26,601 nt of DNA from CAWVWD01 sp965662365 (GTDB taxonomy: Bacteria > Bacteroidota > Bacteroidia > Chitinophagales > Saprospiraceae), in the NCBI GenBank assembly GCA_965662365.1, contig CBFIHR010000061.1:1-26601 (forward strand), read 5' to 3'. The notes below the pieces were generated by a model, which had not been told where the DNA came from, ran no database searches, and saw nothing but the letters and a program-made list of their open reading frames with translations. This document shows, piece by piece, positions 17,477 to 23,999 of the stretch. How positions within the stretch are numbered: position 1 is the first letter of the stretch; every line of letters starts with the position of its first letter. The position numbers were made by a program, and so were the translations under genes.

Positions 17477-17512
17477 CTAATCACTCCCGAAGATTCGGGA
17501 CTAATCACTAAG
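17477..17512 (+). repeat. 36-bp leader element, plus copy, directly before fabG
   Basis: Ends 3 nt before the fabG ATG. The core TCCCGAAGATTCGGGA (17485-17500) is a near-perfect palindrome, and CTAATCACT flanks it on both sides (17477-17485 and 17501-17509). A 10-bp stem, TTAGTTCGTT (17448-17457) with AACGAGCTAA (17464-17473) including one G-U pair, precedes it. Three differences from the copy at 17257-17292 fall in the loop, at the stem base and in the flank. Confidence 0.8.
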
Positions 17513-17515
17513 AAT

Positions 17516-18256
17516 ATGTTAGACGGTAAAGTAGTCATCGTAACGGGCGGTTCGAGAGGAATCGGAGAATCTATTGTTCGCAAAATGATTGAGAATAATG
17601 CAGCGGTTGCATTCACCTATCGCTCTTCGTCCACAAAAGCAGATGCAATTGTAGAAGAATTATCCGCCAACGGAGCCAACATCAAAGCATATCAATCGGA
17701 TGCCAGCTCTTTCGAAAGTGCCGCACAACTGGTAAAAGACGTTTTGAAAGATTTTGGAAAAATTGATGTGGTCGTGAATAATGCAGGAATCACACAAGAT
17801 AATCTATTGCTTCGCATGAGCGAAGATCAATGGAACAGCGTGATTGATGTGAATTTGAAATCTATTTTTAATATGACGAAAAATGTGCTTCGTCCAATGT
17901 TAAAAGCTCGTAAAGGGTCGATTATTAATATTTCATCAGTGGTCGGTGTCAACGGTAATGCCGGTCAAGCTAACTACGCCGCATCAAAAGCCGGAATTAT
18001 TGGTTTCTCAAAATCTGTCGCTAAAGAGTTAGGTTCTCGAAACGTTCGTAGCAACGTCATTGCTCCAGGTTTTATTCAAACGGATATGACCGATGTTTTG
18101 GACGATAAAGTGAAAGACGGCTTGATGGCTTCTATTCCATTAAAGCGTTTAGGTCAAGGCGACGAAGTTGCCAATGCGGTTTTGTTCTTAGCTTCTGACT
18201 TATCAAGTTATGTTACTGGGCAGACTTTGAGTGTTTGTGGCGGAATGTCAATGTAA
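17516..18256 (+). CDS. fabG: 3-oxoacyl-[ACP] reductase
   Basis: Encodes 246 residues, the NADPH-dependent reduction of 3-oxoacyl-ACP to (3R)-3-hydroxyacyl-ACP in fatty acid elongation, in the cytoplasm and normally a tetramer. It shows the classical short-chain dehydrogenase pattern: cofactor loop T10-G-G-S-R-G-I-G17, NNAG (88-91), N113, S141 in INISSVVG, Y154-x3-K158 in YAASKAG, and the FabG tail SYVTGQTLSVCGGMSM. Length is typical. The start ATG lies 3 nt after the 36-bp hairpin element, so initiation may be affected by that structure; no Shine-Dalgarno is seen. It stands alone rather than in a fab cluster, so it could also serve as a housekeeping paralogue for hydroxyacyl metabolism. It ends at a hairpin terminator. 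Confidence 0.95.
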   Translation: MLDGKVVIVTGGSRGIGESIVRKMIENNAAVAFTYRSSSTKADAIVEELSANGANIKAYQSDASSFESAAQLVKDVLKDFGKIDVVVNNAGITQDNLLLRMSEDQWNSVIDVNLKSIFNMTKNVLRPMLKARKGSIINISSVVGVNGNAGQANYAASKAGIIGFSKSVAKELGSRNVRSNVIAPGFIQTDMTDVLDDKVKDGLMASIPLKRLGQGDEVANAVLFLASDLSSYVTGQTLSVCGGMSM

Positions 18257-18282
18257 GACGATGAATAACCACTAAAAATAAG

Positions 18283-18310
18283 AATGCAGAGCCAAATTTG
18301 GCTTTGCATT
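18283..18310. terminator. Bidirectional terminator between fabG and the GT2 gene
   Basis: AATGCAGAGCCAAA (18283-18296) pairs with TTTGGCTTTGCATT (18297-18310), 14 bp with one G-U, the tip opening as a small loop. T-rich DNA follows on the plus side and the mirror A-rich tract lies on the other, so both convergent genes can use it. Confidence 0.82.
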
Positions 18311-18350
18311 TTTGTTTAACGCATCAAAACCGATTTAGCGAAAACCTTAA

Positions 18351-18626
18351 TCAAAACCTTTCTGTCACCACATTCGCCAATAAAAAATCACTTAATACGC
18401 CTTTCGGCAATGATAGATTCGAGCGAAAAATAACATTCGGGACGCCCGCCCAAAATGCTGCAATTCCACCTAACTTTAAATCATTATAATTATGAAATTC
18501 AATGGTTTTAATATTTTCACTTCTATAATATTGAATTAATTTCCACAATTTTAATGGGTTTAAAAAACTGAATTTAGATGATTTTTTTAAGATTTTTGGC
18601 AAACCAATTTCCGTTTTTATTGCCGT
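18351..18626 (-). pseudogene. GT4 glycosyltransferase fragment fused in frame to the GT2 gene
   Basis: Residues about 252-342 of the GT2 ORF match the middle of a GT4 N-terminal Rossmann domain: FSFLNPLKLWKLIQYYRS, then IKTIEFHNYNDLKLGGIAA, WAGVPNVIFRSNL and a LLANVVTERF end. In GT4 enzymes this is the 'DVIHxHxxxxxLGxxAAxxAGVP' region followed by the 'VVTxxIANSE' helix. The first 45 or so residues and the whole C-terminal UDP-sugar-binding half of a GT4 are missing. After the TGA, one extra base would allow 12 further residues (LIKVFAKSVLMR) before TAA, which hints at a late frameshift. The homology is pattern-based. Confidence 0.55.
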
Positions 18627-19379
18627 TTTTTCTTTTATAATCTGTTGATATTTAGCATAATACATTAAATACTTCCCTGCTCCGAATAAGCAAATTATCA
18701 AACCATGAAAACCATGTAAAAAACCTAACCGAAAAAAATACAAGCCTATAAATTTAAAAAAGCCCTTAAACAAACTCGGTAAAAACTTCGGTACTTTTCC
18801 ACGTTTTAATCTTTCGACAACACTTAATTTATTGTACTTACTTTGGCGTTGAAAATAGTCAAAAACCGAATCAAAGGAATAATGCAACAAATCGCCTTTC
18901 AGTTGTCCGATTTTTTCGCCCTCTTTTACTTTTAAAATTTCATGCACGGCTTTTCCAATCCAAATTGCCGACGATTTTTCCCACAATCTGATTTTTCGGT
19001 CAGGATACCAACCTGCAAACCGAATCCATTTTCCATCAAAATTAGTCAAGCGATTCAGTCGATAAGCTTTATATTTTGGAGACTTTTTTATTAATAAAAT
19101 GGATTCAATCAAAGTGTCAGATAAGATTTCGTCTGCATCTAATGACAAGATATAATCTCCCGAAGCCTTTGCATTTCCCCAGTTTTTTTGTTCACCATAC
19201 CCTTCAAATTTGTGTTTAAAAAATTGGACTTTAGCGTATTTTTTAGCAATTTGTTGAGTCATATCCGTTGAGTACGAATCGACGATAATGATTTCGTCTG
19301 CCACCAGTTGAGCCGCATCCAAACATCGAGCGATGTTCGAGGCTTCATTATACGTAATTATAATAACGGATATTTTCAT
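18351..19379 (-). CDS. GT2 glycosyltransferase, WaaE/KdtX-like (LPS inner core), with C-terminal GT4 remnant
   Basis: Encodes 342 residues. Residues 1-245 form a GT2 enzyme of the WaaE/KdtX type that adds a hexose to the LPS inner core on the cytoplasmic face. Visible motifs are ISVIIITYNEASNIARCL (nucleotide-binding start), DEIIIVDSYSTD (28-39), the metal-binding LDADE (80-84), RFAGWYPDRKIRLW (120-133) and the VHE plus HYSF blocks. The WaaE family usually ends near residue 255, at the hydrophobic GFLHGFHGLIICLFGAGKYL region seen here (219-238). The additional 90 residues look like part of a GT4 enzyme (see 18351-18626). A TACTTTTG box lies 5 nt before the ATG. The gene is divergent from a phosphatase gene and within 2 kb of kdsA, consistent with an LPS role. 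Confidence 0.85.
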   Translation of the reverse strand: MKISVIIITYNEASNIARCLDAAQLVADEIIIVDSYSTDMTQQIAKKYAKVQFFKHKFEGYGEQKNWGNAKASGDYILSLDADEILSDTLIESILLIKKSPKYKAYRLNRLTNFDGKWIRFAGWYPDRKIRLWEKSSAIWIGKAVHEILKVKEGEKIGQLKGDLLHYSFDSVFDYFQRQSKYNKLSVVERLKRGKVPKFLPSLFKGFFKFIGLYFFRLGFLHGFHGLIICLFGAGKYLMYYAKYQQIIKEKTAIKTEIGLPKILKKSSKFSFLNPLKLWKLIQYYRSENIKTIEFHNYNDLKLGGIAAFWAGVPNVIFRSNLSLPKGVLSDFLLANVVTERF

Positions 19380-19384
19380 TTTGA

Positions 19385-19392
19385 CAAAAGTA
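19385..19392 (-). promoter_or_regulatory. Putative -7 box of the GT2 gene, nearly on the start codon
   Basis: The minus strand reads TACTTTTG, then TCAAA, then the ATG at 19379. A TTG (19415-19417, minus) stands 22 nt upstream, the best-spaced -33 element in the window. The predicted transcript would have almost no leader. Confidence 0.5.
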
Positions 19393-19429
19393 AAAAACTA
19401 AACCCAACATTTATCAATTCATCAAAAAT

Positions 19430-20116
19430 ATGAAAAAAAGAGATATTGCTATTTCGGATATCCATGGTTGTTACAAAACATTTCGAGAGCTTGTAGAAGA
19501 GCGGCTACAATTGACTGAAAGTGATACTTTATACCTTTTGGGAGATTATATAGATCGAGGCCCGAGTTCAAAAGCGGTCATTGACTACATTTTACAATTA
19601 CAAAAGAATGGCTACAAAGTACTTTGTCTCCGAGGAAACCATGAACAAATGCTGCTTGACGCTACTCATAACCTGAGCATGCTTCGGATGTTTCGTAAAC
19701 ATGGCGGTAAACAAACCCTGGAAAGTTATGGTTGTACCGTGGCAGAACTGCGATATCATCGCCATTTTCAGTTTTTCCAAAATCTCAAATATTACATCGA
19801 GTTAGAAGACTATTACTTAGTGCATGCAGGATTTAACTTTCGGGCTTCTACCCCTTTTTTAGATACTTACGCTATGCTCTGGGTGCGTGACTGGTACCAT
19901 CAGCTTAATCGAACTATTTTAGATGGAAAAATCATCGTTCATGGTCATACGCCAATTAGAGAAAATCAAATCTTATCCATGAAAGCCGAAATGAATCAAA
20001 CACTTTTTATGAATATCGATGCAGGCTGTTTTTATCATAAAAAAATGTGTGCCTTAGATTTGACGAATCAAAAACTATATTTTCAAGATTGTTTGGATAA
20101 AGTCGATTATTTATAA
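19430..20116 (+). CDS. PPP-family serine/threonine-type metallophosphatase
   Basis: Encodes 228 residues of a metal-dependent phosphoesterase. The full PPP signature is there: D10-x-H12 in SDIHGC, GDYIDRG (38-44), RGNHE (68-72), H132-AG and H171-G-H173-TP. It resembles bacterial PrpA/PphA-type phosphatases and the related Ap4A hydrolases and bis-phosphatases, so the physiological substrate could be a phosphoprotein or a dinucleotide. There is no signal peptide or membrane segment, so it is cytoplasmic. ATG 19430 places the first strand directly before the DIHG motif, as in the family. It is divergent from the GT2 gene with 50 bases between starts. A long hairpin terminator follows the stop by 34 bases. 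Confidence 0.9.
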   Translation: MKKRDIAISDIHGCYKTFRELVEERLQLTESDTLYLLGDYIDRGPSSKAVIDYILQLQKNGYKVLCLRGNHEQMLLDATHNLSMLRMFRKHGGKQTLESYGCTVAELRYHRHFQFFQNLKYYIELEDYYLVHAGFNFRASTPFLDTYAMLWVRDWYHQLNRTILDGKIIVHGHTPIRENQILSMKAEMNQTLFMNIDAGCFYHKKMCALDLTNQKLYFQDCLDKVDYL

Positions 20117-20150
20117 AGTAAAAAAATCCTTTATCGACAATGCTTAAAAC

Positions 20151-20188
20151 ACAAAAGCCGACTCCGAATATTCAGAGTCAGCTTTTGT
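20151..20188. terminator. Bidirectional terminator between the phosphatase gene and rpmA
   Basis: ACAAAAGCCGACTC (20151-20164) pairs with GAGTCAGCTTTTGT (20175-20188) with a single mismatch around a 10-nt loop that itself contains the palindrome GAATATTC. T-rich tracts lie outside both arms, serving the two convergent genes. Confidence 0.85.
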
Positions 20189-20215
20189 TATTTTAATAAG
20201 CATTTGCTTACAATA

Positions 20216-20473
20216 TTATTCTGCATCAACGATGTTTACAAAAGTTCTATTCTTACGACCTTTTGTAAATGATACAACACCATCTTTAGTTGCGAAGATT
20301 GTAAAATCTCTACCTAAACCAACACCTTCACCTGGGTGAAAACGTGTTCCTCTTTGACGAACGATGATGTTACCTGCGATAGCAGACTGACCACCGAATA
20401 ATTTTACACCAAGACGTTTGCTCTTACTGTCACGTCCGTTATCCGTACTACCGACACCTTTTTTGTGAGCCAT
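20216..20473 (-). CDS. rpmA: 50S ribosomal protein bL27
   Basis: Encodes 85 residues of the large-subunit protein whose N-terminal tail reaches the peptidyl transferase centre. It starts directly as MAHKKGVGST, so no Firmicutes-type cleavable N-terminal extension is present. Family blocks are RLGVKLFGGQ, AGNIIVRQRGTRFHPG (a near-invariant signature) and the end DGVVSFTKGRKNRTFVNIV. It is downstream of rplU on the same strand, 129 bases away, the usual L21-L27 order. The gap contains a 7-bp inverted pair, ATCGAAC (20545-20551) and GTTCGAT (20577-20583), of unknown significance. Confidence 0.98.
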   Translation of the reverse strand: MAHKKGVGSTDNGRDSKSKRLGVKLFGGQSAIAGNIIVRQRGTRFHPGEGVGLGRDFTIFATKDGVVSFTKGRKNRTFVNIVDAE

Positions 20474-20602
20474 GATATTTTATTTTAGAATCATTCAATC
20501 AATAAATTTGAAATCTGCGGCAATGCGTCATTATATAATTTATCGTATCGAACGAATTTGATGTTTTAAAAATGAAGTTCGATTCTTAATGAATTCTTTC
20601 AA

Positions 20603-20911
20603 CTATCCGATTGAATCTATTTGAATCTTTGTAAAAGATTGACGGTGACCGTTTTTCTTTTTATAACCTTTACGGCGTTTCTTTTTGAAAACGATGACTT
20701 TGTCACCTCTTTCATGAGAAAGAACGGTTGCTGAAACCGCTGTTCCTGCTACAGTTGGCGTGCCTACAGTGACTGTGCCAGCATTATCTACCAATAATAC
20801 TCGGTCGAATGATACTTTGTCACCTTCATTGGCTTCTAACCGGTGGACGAAATGTGTTTGTCCTTCTTCAACTTTAAACTGTTGACCAGCTATTTCTACA
20901 ATTGCGTACAT
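20603..20911 (-). CDS. rplU: 50S ribosomal protein bL21
   Basis: Encodes 102 residues. It starts at MYAIVEIAGQQFKVEEGQ, the family's invariant beginning, so the ATG at 20911 was chosen. The open frame reaches 20965, but that extension would begin at the promoter box itself (20965-20972) and is rejected. The family blocks VSFDRVLLV, VGTPTVAGTAV and the basic KVIVFKKKRRKGYKKKNGHRQ tract bind 23S rRNA. First gene of the rplU-rpmA pair. Confidence 0.98.
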   Translation of the reverse strand: MYAIVEIAGQQFKVEEGQTHFVHRLEANEGDKVSFDRVLLVDNAGTVTVGTPTVAGTAVSATVLSHERGDKVIVFKKKRRKGYKKKNGHRQSFTKIQIDSIG

Positions 20912-20964
20912 GAAGTTTATTTTAAATAAATTTATAAAAAAATTGCTTTTCATTAAAAGCGGCA

Positions 20965-20972
20965 CAAATATA
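20965..20972 (-). promoter_or_regulatory. Putative -7 box of rplU-rpmA
   Basis: The minus strand reads TATATTTG, an exact TAnnTTTG, giving a predicted leader of about 45 nt before the bL21 ATG. Confidence 0.55.
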
Positions 20973-21294
20973 AGGATTTATCGTTATTTTAAAAGTCTTT
21001 TATCAAAAAATAATAGATTTAAACATTCTAACACACTGAACGAAATATTATCCTTTGTCCTAAATCAATCAACACCGCCAAAAATCAAGACTAAATCAAA
21101 GTAAATATTTCAAATTTTATTGTTTTGGCAATAACGAATTGTACCTAAATCCATATTTCATTTTTTTTGATTTCAGATGTATAAATTTTGCAATATGATA
21201 ATTGTCAAAATAATCGTTTGCCATATTGATTTTTAAAAAGAAAAAATGAAATAATATTTTGATTTTAATAATATTTTTAACCAACGTTTTAACG

Positions 21295-21302
21295 TACTTT
21301 TG
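21295..21302 (+). promoter_or_regulatory. Putative -7 box of kdsA
   Basis: TACTTTTG followed by CGTT matches TAnnTTTG. It sits about 35 nt before the ATG pair at 21337/21340 and inside the longer open frame, which argues that translation starts downstream of it. The flanking CGTT is shared with the box at 22860-22867. Confidence 0.55.
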
Positions 21303-21339
21303 CGTTCTAATAACGTGGATTTTAATTAATTATCAAATG

Positions 21340-22155
21340 ATGAATTTAGACCTTATACCGAATATAAAACATACACAATCAGAAAACTTTTTTTTGATAG
21401 CTGGCCCTTGTGCGATTGAAGGTGAAGCAATGGCGATGGAAATTGCGGAAACGGTTGCTACGATTTGTGATAAATTAAAAATTCCATACATCTTTAAGGG
21501 TTCTTACAAAAAAGCGAACCGTTCTCGGTTAGACTCTTTTACAGGAATCGGAGATATCAAAGCCTTAGAAATTCTTCAAAAAGTTGGAGAAAAGTTCAAC
21601 ATACCGACTACCACAGATTTTCACACTGAAAAAGAGGCCGAAATCGCAGCAAAATATGTAGATATTTTACAAGTTCCTGCTTTCTTGTGTCGTCAAACGG
21701 ATTTATTAGTTGCTGCCGCAAAAACAGGAAAAATAATCAACATCAAAAAAGGTCAGTTTTTGAGTGCCGAAGCCATGCAGTTTGCAATGCAAAAAGTGAT
21801 AGAATCCGGAAATGATAAAGTCTGGTTGACCGAACGAGGAACGACTTTCGGTTATCAAGATTTGGTGGTCGATTTTCGAGGGATTCCTGTCATGCAATCA
21901 TTCGGGGCTAAAGTTGTTTTGGATTGTACACATTCGTTACAACAACCAAATCAAACAAGCGGTGTCACAGGTGGACGACCAAAAATGATTGAAACAATTG
22001 CAAAAGCTGGTGTCGCTATCGGTGTCGATGGCTTGTTTATCGAAACACATCCGAATCCAAGTATTGCAAAATCAGACGGGAAAAATATGTTGCCCTTAAA
22101 TCAATTAGAAGATTTACTAATCAAATTGATAAATATCAGAAAATCAATTAGATAG
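21340..22155 (+). CDS. kdsA: 3-deoxy-8-phosphooctulonate synthase (metal-dependent class)
   Basis: Encodes 271 residues (272 if the adjacent ATG at 21337 is used) that condense phosphoenolpyruvate and arabinose 5-phosphate to KDO 8-phosphate, the first dedicated step toward the KDO of the LPS inner core. Blocks include FLIAGPCAIEGE, IFKGSYKKANRSR, TTDFHTE, LQVPAFLCRQTDLL, NIKKGQFLSAEAMQ, TERGTTFGYQDLVVDFRGIP and FIETHPNPSIAKSDGKNMLPL. C24 in AGPC, together with H198, E235 and D246, matches the four ligands of the Aquifex-type metal enzyme (E. coli has Asn at the Cys position). The frame is open 27 codons upstream, but the promoter box and family length favour this start. Confidence 0.96.
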   Translation: MNLDLIPNIKHTQSENFFLIAGPCAIEGEAMAMEIAETVATICDKLKIPYIFKGSYKKANRSRLDSFTGIGDIKALEILQKVGEKFNIPTTTDFHTEKEAEIAAKYVDILQVPAFLCRQTDLLVAAAKTGKIINIKKGQFLSAEAMQFAMQKVIESGNDKVWLTERGTTFGYQDLVVDFRGIPVMQSFGAKVVLDCTHSLQQPNQTSGVTGGRPKMIETIAKAGVAIGVDGLFIETHPNPSIAKSDGKNMLPLNQLEDLLIKLINIRKSIR

Positions 22156-22226
22156 AAAATCATTTTTATAAAATAAAATTTGGTATTTAACAAAAAATAA
22201 CATATATTGTTACATAGTTTAGAAAA

Positions 22227-22234
22227 AAGGAGGT
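22227..22234 (+). promoter_or_regulatory. Exceptionally strong Shine-Dalgarno
   Basis: AAGGAGGT, a complete complement to the 16S anti-SD, stands 4 nt before the ATG at 22239. The other genes in the window have no comparable site at a usable distance, which makes this one stand out. Confidence 0.8.
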
Positions 22235-22238
22235 TACC

Positions 22239-22673
22239 ATGAAAAATTTATTGACACTTATTACCTTAATTTTAGCAACAAGTTTCACTTACGGACAGAC
22301 TGAAAAGACTGTGGTAAAGACTTTCAACTTGCAAGGTAGTACCTCTGTTGTTCTTGATTTGAATGGAGATGTAGAGGTACAAGAATGGAGTGAAAGCACC
22401 TTACGAATACACATGAACATCAAATTAGAAAACTCAAATGTCCACATGTTAAAATATTTATTAACTCAAGGACGCTATAATTTAAAATTAGACAACACCG
22501 ATACAGGTGTTATGATTACATCACCGGGTCGAGACAAAGACGTTGTGATTAATAAAGAAGGAGATACTTTATCAGAAACCGTAACTTATACTGTTTTTGT
22601 CCCTCAAAATGTATCTACAGAAATTATGAATAAAAAAACAGTTGAGGCACCTATATCGACAGGAGATAAATAG
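22239..22673 (+). CDS. Small secreted protein of unknown function
   Basis: Encodes 144 residues. A signal peptide (MKNLLTLITLILATSFTYGQ, cleavage near residue 19) is followed by a beta-rich stretch: VVKTFNLQGSTSVVLDLNGDVEVQEW, LRIHMNIKLE, then YNLKLDNTDTGVMITSPG and ETVTYTVFVPQNVSTEI. The 'NGDVEVQEWSESTLRI' unit is like the first strands of DUF4097/DUF2807-type head domains found in Bacteroidota, but the protein is shorter than those families and stops soon after one such unit. It is probably periplasmic or surface-exposed, with no lipobox. It starts 83 bases after kdsA, ends before a strong terminator, and has the unusual Shine-Dalgarno noted just upstream. No function can be assigned. Confidence 0.72.
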   Translation: MKNLLTLITLILATSFTYGQTEKTVVKTFNLQGSTSVVLDLNGDVEVQEWSESTLRIHMNIKLENSNVHMLKYLLTQGRYNLKLDNTDTGVMITSPGRDKDVVINKEGDTLSETVTYTVFVPQNVSTEIMNKKTVEAPISTGDK

Positions 22674-22724
22674 TCGAACATAATTTGCACAAAATGCAAA
22701 TTCTCAACGTTTAATAAAAGTGAG

Positions 22725-22759
22725 CAAGATGTCAATTCTTTTGGCATCTTGTTTTTTTT
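22725..22759 (+). terminator. Rho-independent terminator after the small secreted protein gene
   Basis: CAAGATGTCAA (22725-22735) pairs with TTGGCATCTTG (22741-22751), 11 bp with one G-U and a 5-nt loop, followed by a run of nine T (22752-22760). A weaker TTTGC/GCAAA hairpin lies at about 22684-22700. Confidence 0.88.
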
Positions 22760-22787
22760 TGTATCTAGTTGCTTTGTATCTAGTTGC
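22758..22787 (+). repeat. Perfect 2 x 15-bp tandem repeat
   Basis: TTTGTATCTAGTTGC occurs twice head to tail (22758-22772 and 22773-22787), the first copy using the end of the terminator T-run. It is probably a slippage duplication. Confidence 0.9.
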
Positions 22788-22859
22788 CACTTTCCCTCAA
22801 AAAAGTAAACCGCAACCTTATTCAATATTTCCTCGTTTCGCATAAATCAAAAGATAGTT

Positions 22860-22867
22860 TATTTTTG
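22860..22867 (+). promoter_or_regulatory. Putative -7 box of the alpha/beta hydrolase gene, 4 nt before the ATG
   Basis: TATTTTTG followed by CGTT and then the ATG at 22872. A near -33 match, TTTC at 22835-22838, lies 21 nt upstream. The expected transcription start falls on or next to the start codon. Confidence 0.4.
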
Positions 22868-22871
22868 CGTT

Positions 22872-23705
22872 ATGACAATCATAGAACAGCGCATCACCTT
22901 GCCGAATATCACACTAAATGTCGCTTTTTCAGACAATGAGGAAGATAAGCCGATTCTACTCTTACACGGCTATCCTGACGCTTGGTTCGGTTGGGAGAAA
23001 ATCATGAAACGGTTGATAACAAATGGTTTTCGAGTCATTGCACCTGACCAAAGAGGATATAATTTAAGTGATAAACCTAAACATATTTCGGCTTTTGCCA
23101 ATGATAGATTAATACAAGATGCTACGGATTTGATGACATATTTTGGCTATAAACGATTTCATTTGGCAGGACACGATTATGGTGCGTATTTGGCGTATTT
23201 AATTGGGCTTGAATATCCCGAACGTGTTTTAAAACTAATTACAATTAGTGGTTTACATCCGACAGTTTTTCAAAATTTACGACAACTAGGCATTCGTCAA
23301 TGGCTAAAAAGTTGGTATCTGACCTTTTTTCATCTACCACGATTTCCTGAGAAACTTATGCAGTATAATAACTTTCAGTTTCTTTTTCAGAATCATTCTA
23401 CAAAATTGACGGCAGTCGAAAAACAACGTTATCAAAATGCTTGGTCACAACAAGACGCTGTCAAATCTATGATTCATTGGTATCGAACAACGCCCAAAAA
23501 AGTAGATAATCCTTATTTAAAAATGCCCGTACTTATCCTTTGGGGCGAAAAAGATTTATACCTCACAACGGCTGCTGCAAAGGCCAATTTGAGCTATTGT
23601 TCAAATGGTAAATTAATTGTTATCAAAAATGCTTCGCATTGGTTAATGCTCGAGAATGTAAAAGAAGTCACAGAGATGATATCCGATTTTTTAGTGGAAG
23701 TTTAG
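22872..23705 (+). CDS. Alpha/beta hydrolase, epoxide-hydrolase-like
   Basis: Encodes 277 residues, cytoplasmic (no signal peptide). The oxyanion motif H32-G-Y-P-D, followed by WFGWEK and the APDQRGYNLSDKP block (57-69), is typical of the epoxide hydrolase/haloalkane dehalogenase branch. The nucleophile is D102 in AGHDYGAYLAY, the acid is D228 in WGEKDLYL and the base is H256 in NASHWLMLE; an Asp nucleophile rules out ordinary serine esterases. The cap (about 130-215) contains the Tyr-rich stretches that supply the epoxide-polarising tyrosines in this branch, but I cannot fix which residue does so. The substrate is unknown. It follows a strong terminator, so it is likely transcribed on its own from the box just upstream. 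Confidence 0.88.
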   Translation: MTIIEQRITLPNITLNVAFSDNEEDKPILLLHGYPDAWFGWEKIMKRLITNGFRVIAPDQRGYNLSDKPKHISAFANDRLIQDATDLMTYFGYKRFHLAGHDYGAYLAYLIGLEYPERVLKLITISGLHPTVFQNLRQLGIRQWLKSWYLTFFHLPRFPEKLMQYNNFQFLFQNHSTKLTAVEKQRYQNAWSQQDAVKSMIHWYRTTPKKVDNPYLKMPVLILWGEKDLYLTTAAAKANLSYCSNGKLIVIKNASHWLMLENVKEVTEMISDFLVEV

Positions 23706-23999
23706 CCAACAGGTTTTCAATTTATTTCGACAGTAGAATTAATATAACCCGCTAATTACAAATTCATAACACCTTGTAAAAATTTATAAGTTCAAATAAA
23801 TAATAATCTTATAAAAAATATATTGAAGATTATTTTCATAAAATTATAATTGCAGATCTTGACGAAATAATCAAAAATTGGATAGAATAAAAAAGTCATT
23901 TCAATTTAACATCTACAAAAAATCCCCTAAATTCGCCATAAAGGAGTTGGACACTTTAAAACAGGCAACTTCTATCAGCAATCATCAATCACAATATAA
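23706..23999. other. Intergenic region before the AddA-like gene
   Basis: 294 AT-rich bases with no gene. A 9-bp perfect inverted repeat, AATAATCTT (23802-23810) and AAGATTATT (23826-23834) with a 15-nt loop, might be a weak terminator. No exact TAnnTTTG was found for the following gene. Confidence 0.45.

Larger units (their letters stand above)
20912..21339. other. Divergent region between rplU and kdsA
   Basis: About 430 AT-rich bases with one TAnnTTTG box per direction (20965-20972 minus and 21295-21302 plus). A 7-bp inverted repeat, CAATATG (21191-21197) and CATATTG (21222-21228), lies about 70 nt before the kdsA box and could be an operator. Frames that run through here have no coding character; the apparent N-terminal extension of KdsA is ruled out by the promoter position. 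Confidence 0.55.

Noticed and set aside
20545..20583. 7-bp inverted pair between rplU and rpmA as a terminator or attenuator
   Set aside because: The loop is 25 nt, there is no T-run and the pair is normally co-transcribed, so it is not supported as a regulatory site.
21259..21336. N-terminal extension of KdsA with a hydrophobic, signal-like stretch
   Set aside because: KdsA is cytoplasmic, the extension contains the -7 box TACTTTTG, and the ATG pair at 21337/21340 gives the normal length.
22604..22843. Minus-strand 79-residue frame with a QLDTK repeat
   Set aside because: The repeat is only the translation of the 15-bp tandem duplication and the frame runs through a strong terminator hairpin and the end of the plus-strand gene.
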